The notes: generated by a model not told the origin, from the letters alone. DNA of 64,000 nt from ZC4RG30 sp046047615 (GCA_046047615.1 JBJOHO010000089.1:124001-188000), one strand, 5' to 3'. Shown: positions 33,886 to 44,779, counted from the stretch's first letter. Numbers and translations are program-made.

Positions 33886-34570
33886 TGGCGGGCCTGTCCT
33901 TCAATGCGGCCGCATAACGGTTGTCGTCGCGGATGACGCGCGGCACCAGCGTGCGTGGCGTGATCTCGACCGGTTCATAGACGACGCGCCCCTTGGCTTC
34001 GTCGTAGCGGACCTCGACATTGCCGGCGAGCGGAAAGTCCTTGCGGAACGGATGACCGATGAAGCCGTAGTCCGTGAGGATGCGACGCAGGTCCGGGTGC
34101 CCGTGGAACAGGATGCCGAACAGATCGAAGGCCTCGCGCTCGAACCAGTTGGCCGAGGCATAGACACCCACGACCGAGGGCAGCGCCGGCTCGGCATCGT
34201 CATCGCAGAACGCCCTGACCGTCAGACGCTCGTTGCGTGACACGGACAGCAACTGGTAGACGCAGGCAAAGCGGCGGCCCTCATGCGAGCCACCCTGCCC
34301 CGCGCGGTTGACACCGCGACCGAAACCGCTGTTCCCGGCCGCAGTGGTCTTCCACTCACTGCGACCGTAGTCGAGGTAGTCGACGCCGGCGACGTCGATG
34401 AGCATCTCGAAACGCAGTTCGGGGTCGTCGCGCAGCATGGCAAGCGCAGCAACCAGCGTGGCGGCAGGAACATCAATGGAGAGTTCGCCCACCAGCGCGG
34501 GACGGCGCCGGGCCGACTCGCCCAGGCGGGCGAGCACGACGCTGGCCAAGGCTTCGATGCGCCCGCTCAT
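33878..34570 (-). CDS. nuoC: NADH-quinone oxidoreductase subunit C
   Basis: 230 residues from the ATG at 34570 (MSGRIEALASVV). The family signature is ANWFEREAFDLFGILFHGHPDLRRIL and DYGFIGHPFRKDFP. It has a glycine-rich insert around residues 75-95 (NSGFGRGVNRAGQGG), longer than in many homologues. It overlaps nuoB by 4 bases and nuoD by 8, so B, C and D are coupled. Confidence 0.95.
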   Translation of the reverse strand: MSGRIEALASVVLARLGESARRRPALVGELSIDVPAATLVAALAMLRDDPELRFEMLIDVAGVDYLDYGRSEWKTTAAGNSGFGRGVNRAGQGGSHEGRRFACVYQLLSVSRNERLTVRAFCDDDAEPALPSVVGVYASANWFEREAFDLFGILFHGHPDLRRILTDYGFIGHPFRKDFPLAGNVEVRYDEAKGRVVYEPVEITPRTLVPRVIRDDNRYAAALKDRPANG

Positions 34571-35073
34571 GACACGAACACCGAAGTGCGCTGGATCTTC
34601 TTCTGCAACTGGATGATGCCGTAGAGCAAGGCCTCGGCCGTCGGCGGGCAACCCGGCACGTAGACATCCACCGGCACCACGCGGTCGCAACCGCGCACCA
34701 CGGCGTAGCTGTAGTGGTAGTAGCCACCGCCATTGGCGCAGGAACCCATGGAGATCACCCAACGGGGCTCCGGCATCTGGTCATAGACCTTGCGCAGCGC
34801 CGGCGCCATCTTGTTGACCAGCGTACCGGCCACGATCATGACGTCGGACTGGCGCGGACTGGGACGGAACACGATGCCGAACCGGTCGAGGTCATAGCGG
34901 GACGCACCCGCATGCATCATTTCGACCGCGCAACAGGCGAGCCCGAAGGTCATCGGCCACATCGAGCCGGTGCGGGCCCAACTGACGAGGCTGTCCAGTT
35001 GCGTCGTGACGAAACCGCGGCGCGCAAAGGCTTCCGGGTTCTCCGGCGGCAGTTCGACCGCTTCTAGTCCCAC
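34567..35073 (-). CDS. nuoB: NADH-quinone oxidoreductase subunit B
   Basis: 168 residues. It binds cluster N2, the last before quinone: GLACCAVEMMHAG with the tandem Cys, MGSCANGGG and VPGCPPTAEALL. The most likely start is GTG at 35073, inside the end of nuoA (10-base overlap), with AAAGGGG a short way upstream. No ATG gives the expected N-terminus. Confidence 0.95.
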   Translation of the reverse strand: MGLEAVELPPENPEAFARRGFVTTQLDSLVSWARTGSMWPMTFGLACCAVEMMHAGASRYDLDRFGIVFRPSPRQSDVMIVAGTLVNKMAPALRKVYDQMPEPRWVISMGSCANGGGYYHYSYAVVRGCDRVVPVDVYVPGCPPTAEALLYGIIQLQKKIQRTSVFVS

Positions 35074-35432
35074 TCCAGCGCCCCTTTCTTCCACTCGTAG
35101 ATGAAGCCGATCACCAGGATGCCGAGGAAGATGCCCATGGCCACCAGACCGAAGCCGCCGATGGCATCGAGGGAAACCGCCCACGGGAAGAGGAAGGCGA
35201 TCTCGAGATCGAAGACGATGAACAGGATCGCGACGAGGTAATAACGCACGTCGAAACGGCCGCGCGTGTCTTCGAAGGCCTCGAAGCCGCACTCGTAGGG
35301 CGAGAGCTTCTCGGCGTCGCCACGCTGGCGGACACCCAGGCGACCCAGCAGCAGCCCTGCGGCCATCAGCACGCAGGCCAAGCCGGTGGCAACACCGAGG
35401 AACAGAAGAATCGGCAGGTAGTTCTGGAGCAT
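35064..35432 (-). CDS. nuoA: NADH-quinone oxidoreductase subunit A
   Basis: 122-residue three-helix subunit. LSPYECGFEAFEDTRGRFDVRYYLVAILF carries the conserved Cys-Gly-Phe loop and FDLEIAFLFPW the acidic helix. It is the first gene of the nuo operon, 104 bases after tRNA-Leu. It ends with ALEWD and overlaps the GTG start of nuoB. Confidence 0.97.
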   Translation of the reverse strand: MLQNYLPILLFLGVATGLACVLMAAGLLLGRLGVRQRGDAEKLSPYECGFEAFEDTRGRFDVRYYLVAILFIVFDLEIAFLFPWAVSLDAIGGFGLVAMGIFLGILVIGFIYEWKKGALEWD

Positions 35433-35453
35433 CGGCCCGTCCCTGTCAGCAGA

Positions 35454-35494
35454 AGGGGCAGTCCGCCCCGGCCATCCGGCGCTTCGCTGCCCCT
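35454..35494 (-). other. inverted repeat in the nuoA leader
   Basis: AGGGGCAG at 35454-35461 and CTGCCCCT at 35487-35494 are perfect 8-base complements separated by 25 bases, just upstream of nuoA. It could fold in the leader RNA between tRNA-Leu and nuoA, for example to separate tRNA processing from nuo mRNA. There is no T-run. Confidence 0.4.
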
Positions 35495-35536
35495 CGAAAG
35501 TTCCCGGATTCTATCAAATGACCACCCTCGGTTGGG

Positions 35537-35621
35537 TGGTGCCGACGGACGGATTCGAACCGTCACACCTTGCGGCGCTAGCCCCTCAAGCTAGTGTGTC
35601 TACCAATTCCACCACGTCGGC
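35537..35621 (-). tRNA. tRNA-Leu (GAG anticodon)
   Basis: An 85-base class II tRNA with encoded CCA. The anticodon loop TTGAGGG sits on a CTAGC/GCTAG stem, and a long variable arm precedes the T loop GGTTCGAATCC. It lies between secG and nuoA, 15 bases after secG, so it is probably cut from the secG transcript. In E. coli the equivalent GAG tRNA also follows secG. Confidence 0.96.
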
Positions 35622-35636
35622 AATAAAGGGTTGAGC

Positions 35637-35990
35637 TCAGTTGGCTGGCGGCGCCACCGGTGCCGTGTCAGCGGCCGGGGCAACCGGCACTGCATCAGCA
35701 CCAGCCGGCGGCTGGCTGGACATCTGCTCAAGCACGGAGGACCCGCCAGCCGCCGCGTCGGGCTTGCCCGTGTACGCAAGCGACAGGCTGGTCACCATGA
35801 AAACTCCGGCCAGGATGGCCGTGGCCCGGGAGAGGGCCGTGGTCGCGCCGCGCGCGCCGAAGACCGTGCCGGAGGCACCGGCACCAAAGCCGGCACCGGC
35901 ATCCGCACCCTTGCCGCGCTGGATGAGCACCAGGGCCACGATGAGCACCGCGCAAAGGATGTGGACGACCAGCAGGAGTGAATGAAGCAT
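35637..35990 (-). CDS. secG: preprotein translocase subunit SecG
   Basis: 117-residue two-helix subunit of the SecYEG channel. Helix 1 is LLLVVHILCAVLIVALVLI followed by QRGKGADAGAGFGAGASGTVFG, the conserved cytoplasmic loop, then helix 2 (AILAGVFMVTSLSLAYTG). An Ala/Pro-rich tail of about 40 residues ends the protein. It lies between tpiA and tRNA-Leu. Confidence 0.96.
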   Translation of the reverse strand: MLHSLLLVVHILCAVLIVALVLIQRGKGADAGAGFGAGASGTVFGARGATTALSRATAILAGVFMVTSLSLAYTGKPDAAAGGSSVLEQMSSQPPAGADAVPVAPAADTAPVAPPAN

Positions 35991-36005
35991 CGTTACAGGT
36001 TCCGT

Positions 36006-36773
36006 TCAAGCGCCGCGGACCGCCGGAGCGGCGTCGCAGATGGCGAGGAACTCTTCGGCCTTGAGCGAGGCACCGCCGATGAGACCACCATCCACGTCGG
36101 GGCGGGAAAACAGCTCTGCTGCGTTGCCCGCCTTCACGCTGCCGCCGTACAGCACCGGCAACGCGGCCGCGATAGTAGCATCCTGCGCGGCGATGCGCGC
36201 GCGAATGAATGCATGGACTTCCTGCGCCTGTTCGGGCGAGGCCGTGCGCCCGGTGCCGATGGCCCAGACCGGCTCGTAGGCCACGACGCCGCGTCCGAGG
36301 CCGGCGACGCCGGAGACCGCCAGCACGGCATCGAGTTGCCTCGCGATGACTTCGAAGGTACGGCCGGCTTCACGCTCGGCGAGGGTTTCCCCGACGCACA
36401 GCACGGGCTCAAGGCCCTTGGCGAGGACCGCTTCGAACTTGCGTGCCACAAGGGCGTCGTCCTCTTTGTAGATGGCGCGGCGCTCGGAATGCCCCACCAG
36501 CACATAGCGGCAGCCGACATCCTTGAGCATGGCCGCGGACACCTCGCCGGTGTAGGCACCCGCGGCTTCGGCACAGACATCCTGGGCACCGAGCTGCACG
36601 GCGGTGCCACGCAGCTGGCGCGCCACTTCATGCAGGTAGACGAAAGGCGGGCAGACGACGCACTCGACGCCCTCGGGCGCCTTGAACCCCGCCACGACGG
36701 CATCGACCAGCGCCGTGTTCTCGGCGCGGGATCCGTGCATCTTCCAGTTTCCGGCGATGATCTTGCGTCGCAT
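36006..36773 (-). CDS. tpiA: triosephosphate isomerase
   Basis: 255 residues from the ATG at 36773. It interconverts dihydroxyacetone phosphate and glyceraldehyde 3-phosphate. The active-site Lys is in IIAGNWKMHG, the His in VGHSERR and the Glu in AYEPVWAIGTG; the phosphate-gripping loop and GGSVKAGNA are intact. It sits between glmM and secG, the Pseudomonas/Xanthomonas order. Confidence 0.97.
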   Translation of the reverse strand: MRRKIIAGNWKMHGSRAENTALVDAVVAGFKAPEGVECVVCPPFVYLHEVARQLRGTAVQLGAQDVCAEAAGAYTGEVSAAMLKDVGCRYVLVGHSERRAIYKEDDALVARKFEAVLAKGLEPVLCVGETLAEREAGRTFEVIARQLDAVLAVSGVAGLGRGVVAYEPVWAIGTGRTASPEQAQEVHAFIRARIAAQDATIAAALPVLYGGSVKAGNAAELFSRPDVDGGLIGGASLKAEEFLAICDAAPAVRGA

Positions 36774-36848
36774 GTCGTCCCTGACTCCGTTGGGGAGGCT
36801 TCGGGCGGGCGCGAGTGTAGCCACCCGCTTCCGCCCCTGCAATGTCCA

Positions 36849-38198
36849 TCAGACGGCGCTGGCAACGGCTGCCGCGATGTGTTCGGCGCAGGCGCGCACA
36901 TCCGTGTCGTCGCGTCCCTCGACCATCACGCGGATGACCGGCTCGGTGCCCGAGGCGCGCAGGACCACCCGTCCCTCGGCGCCCAGGTGACGTTCGATCG
37001 CCTCGACGACGTCGGCCACATCGGGATGCTTCATGGGATCGAAGCGCTCGGCCACCCGCACGTTGATCAGCACCTGCGGGAACTTGACCATCCCGGCGGC
37101 GAGCTCGGCCAGCGGCTTGCCCGTATCGCGCATCACCTGCAGCACCTGCAGCGCAGCCACCAGCGCGTCACCGGTCGTCGTGCGGTCGAGGCAGAGGATG
37201 TGGCCGGAGGTCTCGCCGCCGATCACGCCCCCCGTCTCCTTGAGCATCGCCAGCACGTAGCGGTCGCCAACCTTGGCGCGGCAGAAGCCGATGCCCCGCT
37301 CCTTCAGTGCCAGCTCCAGACCCAGGTTGCTCATCAGCGTACCGACCACGGGACCGGGCAACAGGCCGGCCGCATGCCGCGCCGTGGCGATGATGTAGAG
37401 CAACTGGTCGCCATCGACGATGCGCCCGAGACCATCGACCATGACCAGGCGGTCACCATCGCCATCCAGGGCCACGCCGACCGAGGCCTGCACCCCGGGA
37501 ACCGTCAGTTGCAGCAGGCCGGGCTCGGTGGAGCCGCAACCGTCGTTGATGTTGCGCCCATTGGGCGAGCAGCCGATCGGGATGATCTCGGCCCCGAGCG
37601 AGGCCAGCAGGCGCGGCCCGACCTTGTAGCCGGCACCGTGCGCGCAGTCGATGACGATCTTCATGCCCCGCAGGTCGAAACCCGCAGGCACCGTCGACGC
37701 GACGAACTGCTGGTAATCCTCGCGGAGTGCATCGGCGCGGCGCGCCTTGCCCAAGCGGTTGGAGTGCTGGGTGATGACCCCGCGGTCCAGCTCGTCCTCG
37801 ATCTGCGCCTCCAGCTCATCCGAGAGCTTGCCGCCGGTGGCATCGAAGAACTTGATGCCGTTGTCCTCATAGTGGTTGTGCGAAGCACTGATGACGACGC
37901 CGAAACTGCTGCCACCGGCCGCACCGGCCGCCGCGCGTGCCGTGAGGTAGGCGATGCCCGGCGTGGGCAACGGCCCCAGCAGCTGCACGTCGACGCCTGC
38001 CGCCACGAAACCTGCCTCAAGCGCGGACTCGAACATGTAACCGGAGAGGCGCGTGTCCTTGCCGATGAACACGGTACCGCCCTCGGGCGCGAGCACCCGC
38101 GCCGCGGCACTGGCGAGGCGCAGCGCAAAGTCGACCGTGAGTGGATGCTGGCCGACGTGCCCGCGGACGCCATCGGTGCCGAAGTATTTGCGACCCAT
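36849..38198 (-). CDS. glmM: phosphoglucosamine mutase
   Basis: 449 residues. It converts glucosamine-6-phosphate to glucosamine-1-phosphate for peptidoglycan and LPS. It opens with KYFGTDGVRG; the phosphoserine is Ser106 in VISASHNHYEDNG, the metal loop is DGDGDR and the phosphate-binding loop RASGTEPVIRVM. It begins 5 bases after the folP stop, so the two are co-transcribed. Confidence 0.97.
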   Translation of the reverse strand: MGRKYFGTDGVRGHVGQHPLTVDFALRLASAAARVLAPEGGTVFIGKDTRLSGYMFESALEAGFVAAGVDVQLLGPLPTPGIAYLTARAAAGAAGGSSFGVVISASHNHYEDNGIKFFDATGGKLSDELEAQIEDELDRGVITQHSNRLGKARRADALREDYQQFVASTVPAGFDLRGMKIVIDCAHGAGYKVGPRLLASLGAEIIPIGCSPNGRNINDGCGSTEPGLLQLTVPGVQASVGVALDGDGDRLVMVDGLGRIVDGDQLLYIIATARHAAGLLPGPVVGTLMSNLGLELALKERGIGFCRAKVGDRYVLAMLKETGGVIGGETSGHILCLDRTTTGDALVAALQVLQVMRDTGKPLAELAAGMVKFPQVLINVRVAERFDPMKHPDVADVVEAIERHLGAEGRVVLRASGTEPVIRVMVEGRDDTDVRACAEHIAAAVASAV

Positions 38199-38203
38199 CG
38201 TGA

Positions 38204-39040
38204 TCAGTCTCCCTTCGCCTGGCGCACGGCCCAGGCCACCTTCACTGCATCAACCGTCTCGGCCACGTCATGGGCCCTGACGATGTGCGCCCCACCCAAC
38301 ACCGCTGCCGTGGCCAAGGCCAGGCTGCCGGCCAGCCGCTCCTGCACCGGACGGCCCGTCAAGGCACCAAGCAGGGATTTGCGCGACAACCCGGCCAGCA
38401 CCGGGAAGCCCTGTGAGGCGAGCTGCGGCAGACCGGCCAGCAACGCGAGATTGTGCGCCAGTGTCTTGCCGAAGCCGAAGCCCGGATCGATGCAGATGCG
38501 CTCTTTTGCGATGCCGTTCTCGCTGCAGGCGGCGGCACGTGCGGCCAGGAAATCCCCGACCTCCCCGACCACATGGGCATAGCGCGGATCCTGCTGCATC
38601 GTGCGCGGCTCGCCCTGCATGTGCATCAGGCAGACGGCAGCGCGGGTGTCCGCAAGCGCATCGAGAGCTCCACCGGCGCGCAGCCCGAGCACGTCGTTGA
38701 CGAGCCCGGCGCCAGCCGCCACCGCAGCCCGCATGACCTCGGGCTTCATGGTGTCGACGGAAATGACGACGTCGAGCTCAGTCCGCAGGCGCTCGATGAC
38801 CGGAACCACACGCTCCAGCTCCTGCTGGACCGGCACGGGTTCAGCGCCAGGGCGCGTCGACTCGCCGCCGATGTCGATGATCGCGGCGCCCGCCGCCGCC
38901 ATGGCGCGTGCCTGCGCCAGCGCAGCCTCAAGCCCCAGGAAATGGCCACCGTCGGAAAACGAATCCAGGGTCACGTTCAGCACACCCATGACCACCGGGG
39001 TGCCCAGGTCGAGACGACGATCGGCGCAGTGCAGTTCCAT
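38204..39040 (-). CDS. folP: dihydropteroate synthase
   Basis: 278 residues from the ATG at 39040 (MELHCADRRLDLG). It condenses para-aminobenzoate with the pterin diphosphate in folate synthesis. Loop 1 reads VMGVLNVTLDSFSDGG (usually NVTPDSFSDGG, so a Leu for Pro) and loop 2 DIGGESTRPGAEP. PGFGFGKTLAHN is also conserved. Sulfonamide-site loops appear normal. It sits between ftsH and glmM, the standard order. Confidence 0.95.
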   Translation of the reverse strand: MELHCADRRLDLGTPVVMGVLNVTLDSFSDGGHFLGLEAALAQARAMAAAGAAIIDIGGESTRPGAEPVPVQQELERVVPVIERLRTELDVVISVDTMKPEVMRAAVAAGAGLVNDVLGLRAGGALDALADTRAAVCLMHMQGEPRTMQQDPRYAHVVGEVGDFLAARAAACSENGIAKERICIDPGFGFGKTLAHNLALLAGLPQLASQGFPVLAGLSRKSLLGALTGRPVQERLAGSLALATAAVLGGAHIVRAHDVAETVDAVKVAWAVRQAKGD

Positions 39041-39070
39041 GGGCGCTTCCGTGGGGCGGGGGATACGCAA

Positions 39071-39092
39071 ACGGGGGCCCGCAGGCCCCCGT
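39071..39092 (-). terminator. GC-rich hairpin after ftsH
   Basis: ACGGGGGCC at 39071-39079 and GGCCCCCGT at 39084-39092 form a perfect 9-base stem with a CGCA loop in the ftsH-folP gap. Read on the minus strand it is followed only by TTGCG, so termination would be partial. Confidence 0.55.
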
Positions 39093-39129
39093 CTGTCGAC
39101 CCGGCGTGATCCGGGCGTGCTGCCAGTGC

Positions 39130-41043
<1,914 letters not shown>

Positions 41044-41076
41044 TTCGGAACCTCGGTGTGGTCCTTCGGGGGCACG

Positions 41077-41703
41077 CTACACGATCCGCAAACCACTGGC
41101 CAGCAAGTAGAGCTCGGGGCTGCGGGCACGCGACGCATCGGGCTTCAAAAGTTTCACTTTGTCATATTTGCGCCGTGTTGCCGCAACCAGCTCCTGGAAG
41201 CCGGCACCCTGGAAAGTCTTCATGAGGGCGCTGCCACCGGGCTTCAAGACCCGGTCGGCCATGTCCAGCGCAAGCTCGACCAGATACATGGACCGTGGCT
41301 GGTCGATGGCGTTCATTCCCGACATGTTGGGGGCCATGTCGGAGAGCAACAGGTCGACGCCGCGCTCACCGACCAAGTCCACCAGCTGCTGCATGACCGA
41401 CTCCTCGCGGAAATCGCCCTCGACGAACTCCACGTCGGTGATGGCGTCCATCGGCAGGATGTCCATGGCCACGACGCGGCCATTGCGGCCCACGCGCCGG
41501 CGCGCGTACTGGCTCCAGCCGCCTGGGGCAGCGCCCAGGTCGAGCACCACCATGCCCGGCTTGAGGAGCTTCTCCTTGCGGTCCATCTCCTCGAGCTTGT
41601 AGACCGCCCGCGAGCGCCAGCCCTCGGCCTTGGCCCGCTTCACGTAGGGGTCGGTGAAATGCTCCTTGAGCCACTCGTAGGAACTCTGGCTGCGCTTGGC
41701 CAT
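41077..41703 (-). CDS. rlmE: 23S rRNA 2'-O-methyltransferase RlmE
   Basis: 208 residues from the ATG at 41703 (MAKRSQSSYEWL). It methylates U2552 of 23S rRNA late in 50S assembly. The SAM motif is LDLGAAPGGWSQYA; catalytic Lys/Asp residues fit RSRAVYKLEE, LLSDMAPN and LMKTFQG. It is divergent from yhbY with a 25-base gap, another 50S assembly factor. Confidence 0.96.
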   Translation of the reverse strand: MAKRSQSSYEWLKEHFTDPYVKRAKAEGWRSRAVYKLEEMDRKEKLLKPGMVVLDLGAAPGGWSQYARRRVGRNGRVVAMDILPMDAITDVEFVEGDFREESVMQQLVDLVGERGVDLLLSDMAPNMSGMNAIDQPRSMYLVELALDMADRVLKPGGSALMKTFQGAGFQELVAATRRKYDKVKLLKPDASRARSPELYLLASGLRIV

Positions 41704-41728
41704 GCGGGACCGGTAGACTGTGAGGGAT

Positions 41729-42025
41729 ATGCAGCTTAACGAAAAACAGCGGCGCCACCTCAAAGGTCTCGCCCATGCCCTGAAGCCGGTCATCCTCATT
41801 GGCAACGCCGGCGTCAGCGACCCGGTGGTCGCCGAGACCGCCCGGGCCCTGCACGACCACGAACTGATCAAGGTGCGCCTGCCTGGCCTGCCCCGCGAGG
41901 AGCGCGACGCAGCCCTGGCCGGACTTGCCGAACGCACCGGCAGCGCGATGGTCACCCGCATCGGCCACATCGCCGTGTTGTACCGCCCGCGTCCAGACCT
42001 GCCGCGGATCGTCCTTCCGGCCTGA
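41729..42025 (+). CDS. yhbY: ribosome assembly RNA-binding protein YhbY
   Basis: 98 residues from the ATG at 41729 (MQLNEKQRRHLKGLAH); a GTG at 41720 is possible. It has the CRS1-YhbY fold with the GNAGVSD RNA-binding loop and HELIKVRLPG. It binds the 50S precursor. The 25-base gap to rlmE must hold both promoters; a TAGACT -10-like hexamer lies in it. Confidence 0.95.
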   Translation: MQLNEKQRRHLKGLAHALKPVILIGNAGVSDPVVAETARALHDHELIKVRLPGLPREERDAALAGLAERTGSAMVTRIGHIAVLYRPRPDLPRIVLPA

Positions 42026-42113
42026 TTCGACAACCGTTCGTCAACGTCCCGGCGCCAGGTTCCGCCACGGTTCCGGCGCCCGTGCTGCACTGCCCCGCGG
42101 CATGCTGCGGGCC

Positions 42114-44126
42114 ATGAAACAACTGATCCCCCTCGCCAGCATGCTGGCCCCCGCCTCCGCCCTCGCCGCCACGGTTGCGGGCATCACCGCTCCGGCCCCC
42201 GGCCCCGCCACAGAGGAACTGACCGAAGTGGTCATCTTCGGCCGCGCGGAACGGCTGATTGGCACAGCGGGTGCGGCCAGCGAGGGCGTGATTGCGGGCG
42301 CGGACCTGGCCGTCCGGCCCCTGCTGCGGGTCGCCGAGCTGCTGGAGGCCGTCCCGGGAATGATCGCGGTGCAGCATTCCGGCACCGGCAAGGCCAACCA
42401 GTACTTCCTCCGCGGCTTCAACCTGGACCACGGCACGGATTTCACGACCTACGTGGACGATGTGCCGCTGAACCTGCGCAGCCACGGGCACGGGCAGGGC
42501 TACCTCGACCTCAACGGGCTGCTTCCGGAAATCGTGCAGCGGCTGGATTTCCGCAAGGGCCCGTACCGCGCCGACCTGGGCGATTCGGCGCTGGCGGGCG
42601 CGACGCTCATCACCACGGTCGACCGCTTCGAGGCGCCCTACCTCGCGGCTGCCACCGGCAGCTTCGGCTGGCACCGGCTGGCAGCGGGCGGCAGCACCAG
42701 CACTGCCGGCGGCACCGGCCTGCTGGTGGCCGGCCAATGGCAGACCTATGACGGCCCTTGGGAGCTCGCCGAGGCCCTGCAGCATGCTGCCGGCTACGCC
42801 AAGCTCACCGGCACCGTGGGCGAAGACCTCCAGGGCGCACTGAGCCTGTCGAGCTACCACGCGACCTGGCGTCCGTCCGAACAGATCCCGGAACGCGCCA
42901 TCGGCACCGCCGTCTGCGAGGACGCCTACTGCAGCCTGGACGGAACGGCCACCGGTCGCACCGACCGTCACATCCTCACCGCCAGCCTGCGGGGCGCGGA
43001 CTGGCGCGCTACGGCCTGGAGCCAGTTCTACGACTGGGCCATGCTTTCAAACCCGACCTATGACGCGCAGATCCGCCAGGCGGACCGGCGCTTTGTGCAT
43101 GGCGGCCGACTGGAGCGCGAGGGCGGGCGAGGCACTGCCCTGCAGTGGCGCCTTGGCACCGAAGTCCGCCACGATGACGTGCAGCGCGTACGCCTCGACC
43201 AGACCCAGGGCGGCCTGTGGCAATCCACCTTGTCGCAGCACGCGGTGAGCGAAACCTCGCTGGCACTGTATTCGGAAGGCGAGTGGCGCCTGCGCGATGA
43301 CCTGCGCCTGAACGGCGGCCTGCGGCTGGACCGCTACCGTTTCAGTGCCCGCAGTGCGCTGCCAGGCACGCTGTCTGGTGCCATCACCGACTCCCTGGCC
43401 AGCCCCAAGCTGGGCTTGGCCTGGCGGCTGCAGACGGACCTCGAGGCCTACGCCAACTGGGGCCGCGGCTTCCATTCCAATGACGCCCGTGGCGTGGCGG
43501 CCTCAGAGCCTGCAGTGCCGGGCCTCGTGACCGGCGAGGGTCGGGAACTGGGCCTGCGCTGGCAGCACGAAGGGCTGTCACTGACCGGCACGTACTGGTG
43601 GCTGGATCTGGACAGTGAGCTGAAGTTCGTCGGGGATTCCAATTCCGTGGAGCCCGGCGCAGGCAGCCAGCGCCGCGGCCTTGAACTGGTGGGCTTCTGG
43701 CGCCCCCGGCACTGGCTGGCCGTCGACGCCAGCTGGACGCTGTCGCGGGCCCGCTTCACCGGCAGCCCCGGTGCCGACCGCATCCCCGGCGCCGTCGAAG
43801 CGGCCGGTGAATTCGGCGTGGCGGTGATCCGCGATGAACTGGAGGCCGGACTGCGTATCCGCCACCTGGGCCCCTACTCGCTCGTGGAAGACAACAGCGA
43901 CCGCGCCGGCAGCGTGACGACCGTGAACCTGCGGCTGGCGCGCCACTGGGGGCCATGGCAGCTGCAGCTGGAGGCGCTGAACCTGCTGGCCCGGCGCGGC
44001 AAGGACATCGTCTACCGCTATGAGTCCTTCGTCGCCGGGCTGGACACCTCGCCCGTGGACGGCCGGTTGAGCCGCGTTCAGGAACCGCGCACGCTGCGTC
44101 TGGGCGTGGAGTACCGGTTCCGCTGA
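42114..44126 (+). CDS. TonB-dependent outer-membrane receptor
   Basis: 670 residues from the ATG at 42114; an in-frame ATG at 42102 adds four residues. A signal peptide ends near residue 19 (PASALAAT). LTEVVIFGRAE is a plausible TonB box. The plug domain spans about 50-170 (ELLEAVPGMIAVQHSG, YFLRGFNLDHGTDF, VDDVPLNLRSHGHGQGY) and a 22-strand barrel follows, ending in LGVEYRFR with the terminal aromatic pattern of outer-membrane proteins. The ligand is not readable; siderophore, metal or sugar are possible. No TonB, ExbBD or permease lies beside it, and no riboswitch-like leader is visible in the 88-base gap. Its 3' end overlaps the convergent PEP-CTERM gene by 49 bases. Confidence 0.88.
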   Translation: MKQLIPLASMLAPASALAATVAGITAPAPGPATEELTEVVIFGRAERLIGTAGAASEGVIAGADLAVRPLLRVAELLEAVPGMIAVQHSGTGKANQYFLRGFNLDHGTDFTTYVDDVPLNLRSHGHGQGYLDLNGLLPEIVQRLDFRKGPYRADLGDSALAGATLITTVDRFEAPYLAAATGSFGWHRLAAGGSTSTAGGTGLLVAGQWQTYDGPWELAEALQHAAGYAKLTGTVGEDLQGALSLSSYHATWRPSEQIPERAIGTAVCEDAYCSLDGTATGRTDRHILTASLRGADWRATAWSQFYDWAMLSNPTYDAQIRQADRRFVHGGRLEREGGRGTALQWRLGTEVRHDDVQRVRLDQTQGGLWQSTLSQHAVSETSLALYSEGEWRLRDDLRLNGGLRLDRYRFSARSALPGTLSGAITDSLASPKLGLAWRLQTDLEAYANWGRGFHSNDARGVAASEPAVPGLVTGEGRELGLRWQHEGLSLTGTYWWLDLDSELKFVGDSNSVEPGAGSQRRGLELVGFWRPRHWLAVDASWTLSRARFTGSPGADRIPGAVEAAGEFGVAVIRDELEAGLRIRHLGPYSLVEDNSDRAGSVTTVNLRLARHWGPWQLQLEALNLLARRGKDIVYRYESFVAGLDTSPVDGRLSRVQEPRTLRLGVEYRFR

Positions 44127-44779
44127 CGGGCGAGCAGCCCGCCGACGCCGAGCAGCAGCAGGGCCCAGGTTTCCGGTTCGGGGACCGGGGCCGCTGCGCC
44201 GCCGCCGCTGCTCATCACCCAACCGCCCGCCAGCGGTGCGCTGTCGAAGTAATCGAGCGTGGTGCCGCTGCTGCCCGCGGCCTTCCACGTCAATCCCAGG
44301 CCCGCAAAATTGCCCTTCGAGAGATCAATGGTGGCAGTGCCCGTCAGCGTGCTGGTCCCGCCCGGGAAGGTCAGGTCGCTCCAGGCAAACCAGATGTCGC
44401 CGGGCTTGTACGGCTCGGTGAAAGAGAAGAAACCCTCGTCAACGAAGCGTTCCGGCGAGAACGTGGCGCCGGTTTCCGTCGGTGCCGCGCCGTTGGACTG
44501 CACCGTGTTGGAAATGATGTTCGACGCGGACATGGTGGAGTCGTACCCGCAACTGGGGTCGGCGGCACCACAACTGAAGTCGAACACATCGTGAAGCCGG
44601 AACCCGGTCCACTGGAAGGCGGGGTTGCGGGCCAGAGTGGCGCCAGCATCCAGACTGATGGTGGCCAGCGTGTCGCTGGTGCGTGTGATGGTGACGTTGA
44701 CCGCCGCCTGTGCCGCCGTCGCGGCCGCAGTCAACGCCACAAGAAGCGCTCCCCGTCGCAGCAGAGTAACGATAGGCAT
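44078..44779 (-). CDS. PEP-CTERM sorting-signal protein
   Basis: 233 residues with an N-terminal signal (LLVALTAAATAAQAA) and a C-terminal sorting tail: VPEPETWALLLL at 199-210, a hydrophobic helix and a basic end (RQRNR). That is the PEP-CTERM signal recognised by exosortase/EpsH systems, usually with exopolysaccharide. The middle contains an even-looking beta-rich domain with two Cys near 70-77 (SCGAADPSC). No exosortase gene is in this window, so it would have to be elsewhere. A GGGAG motif precedes the ATG at 44779. The function of the domain is unknown. Confidence 0.85.
   Translation of the reverse strand: MPIVTLLRRGALLVALTAAATAAQAAVNVTITRTSDTLATISLDAGATLARNPAFQWTGFRLHDVFDFSCGAADPSCGYDSTMSASNIISNTVQSNGAAPTETGATFSPERFVDEGFFSFTEPYKPGDIWFAWSDLTFPGGTSTLTGTATIDLSKGNFAGLGLTWKAAGSSGTTLDYFDSAPLAGGWVMSSGGGAAAPVPEPETWALLLLGVGGLLARQRNRYSTPRRSVRGS

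Noticed and set aside
42026..42113. A cobalamin or other riboswitch before the TonB receptor
   Set aside because: Only 88 bases between yhbY and the receptor, with none of the conserved cobalamin-box sequence.
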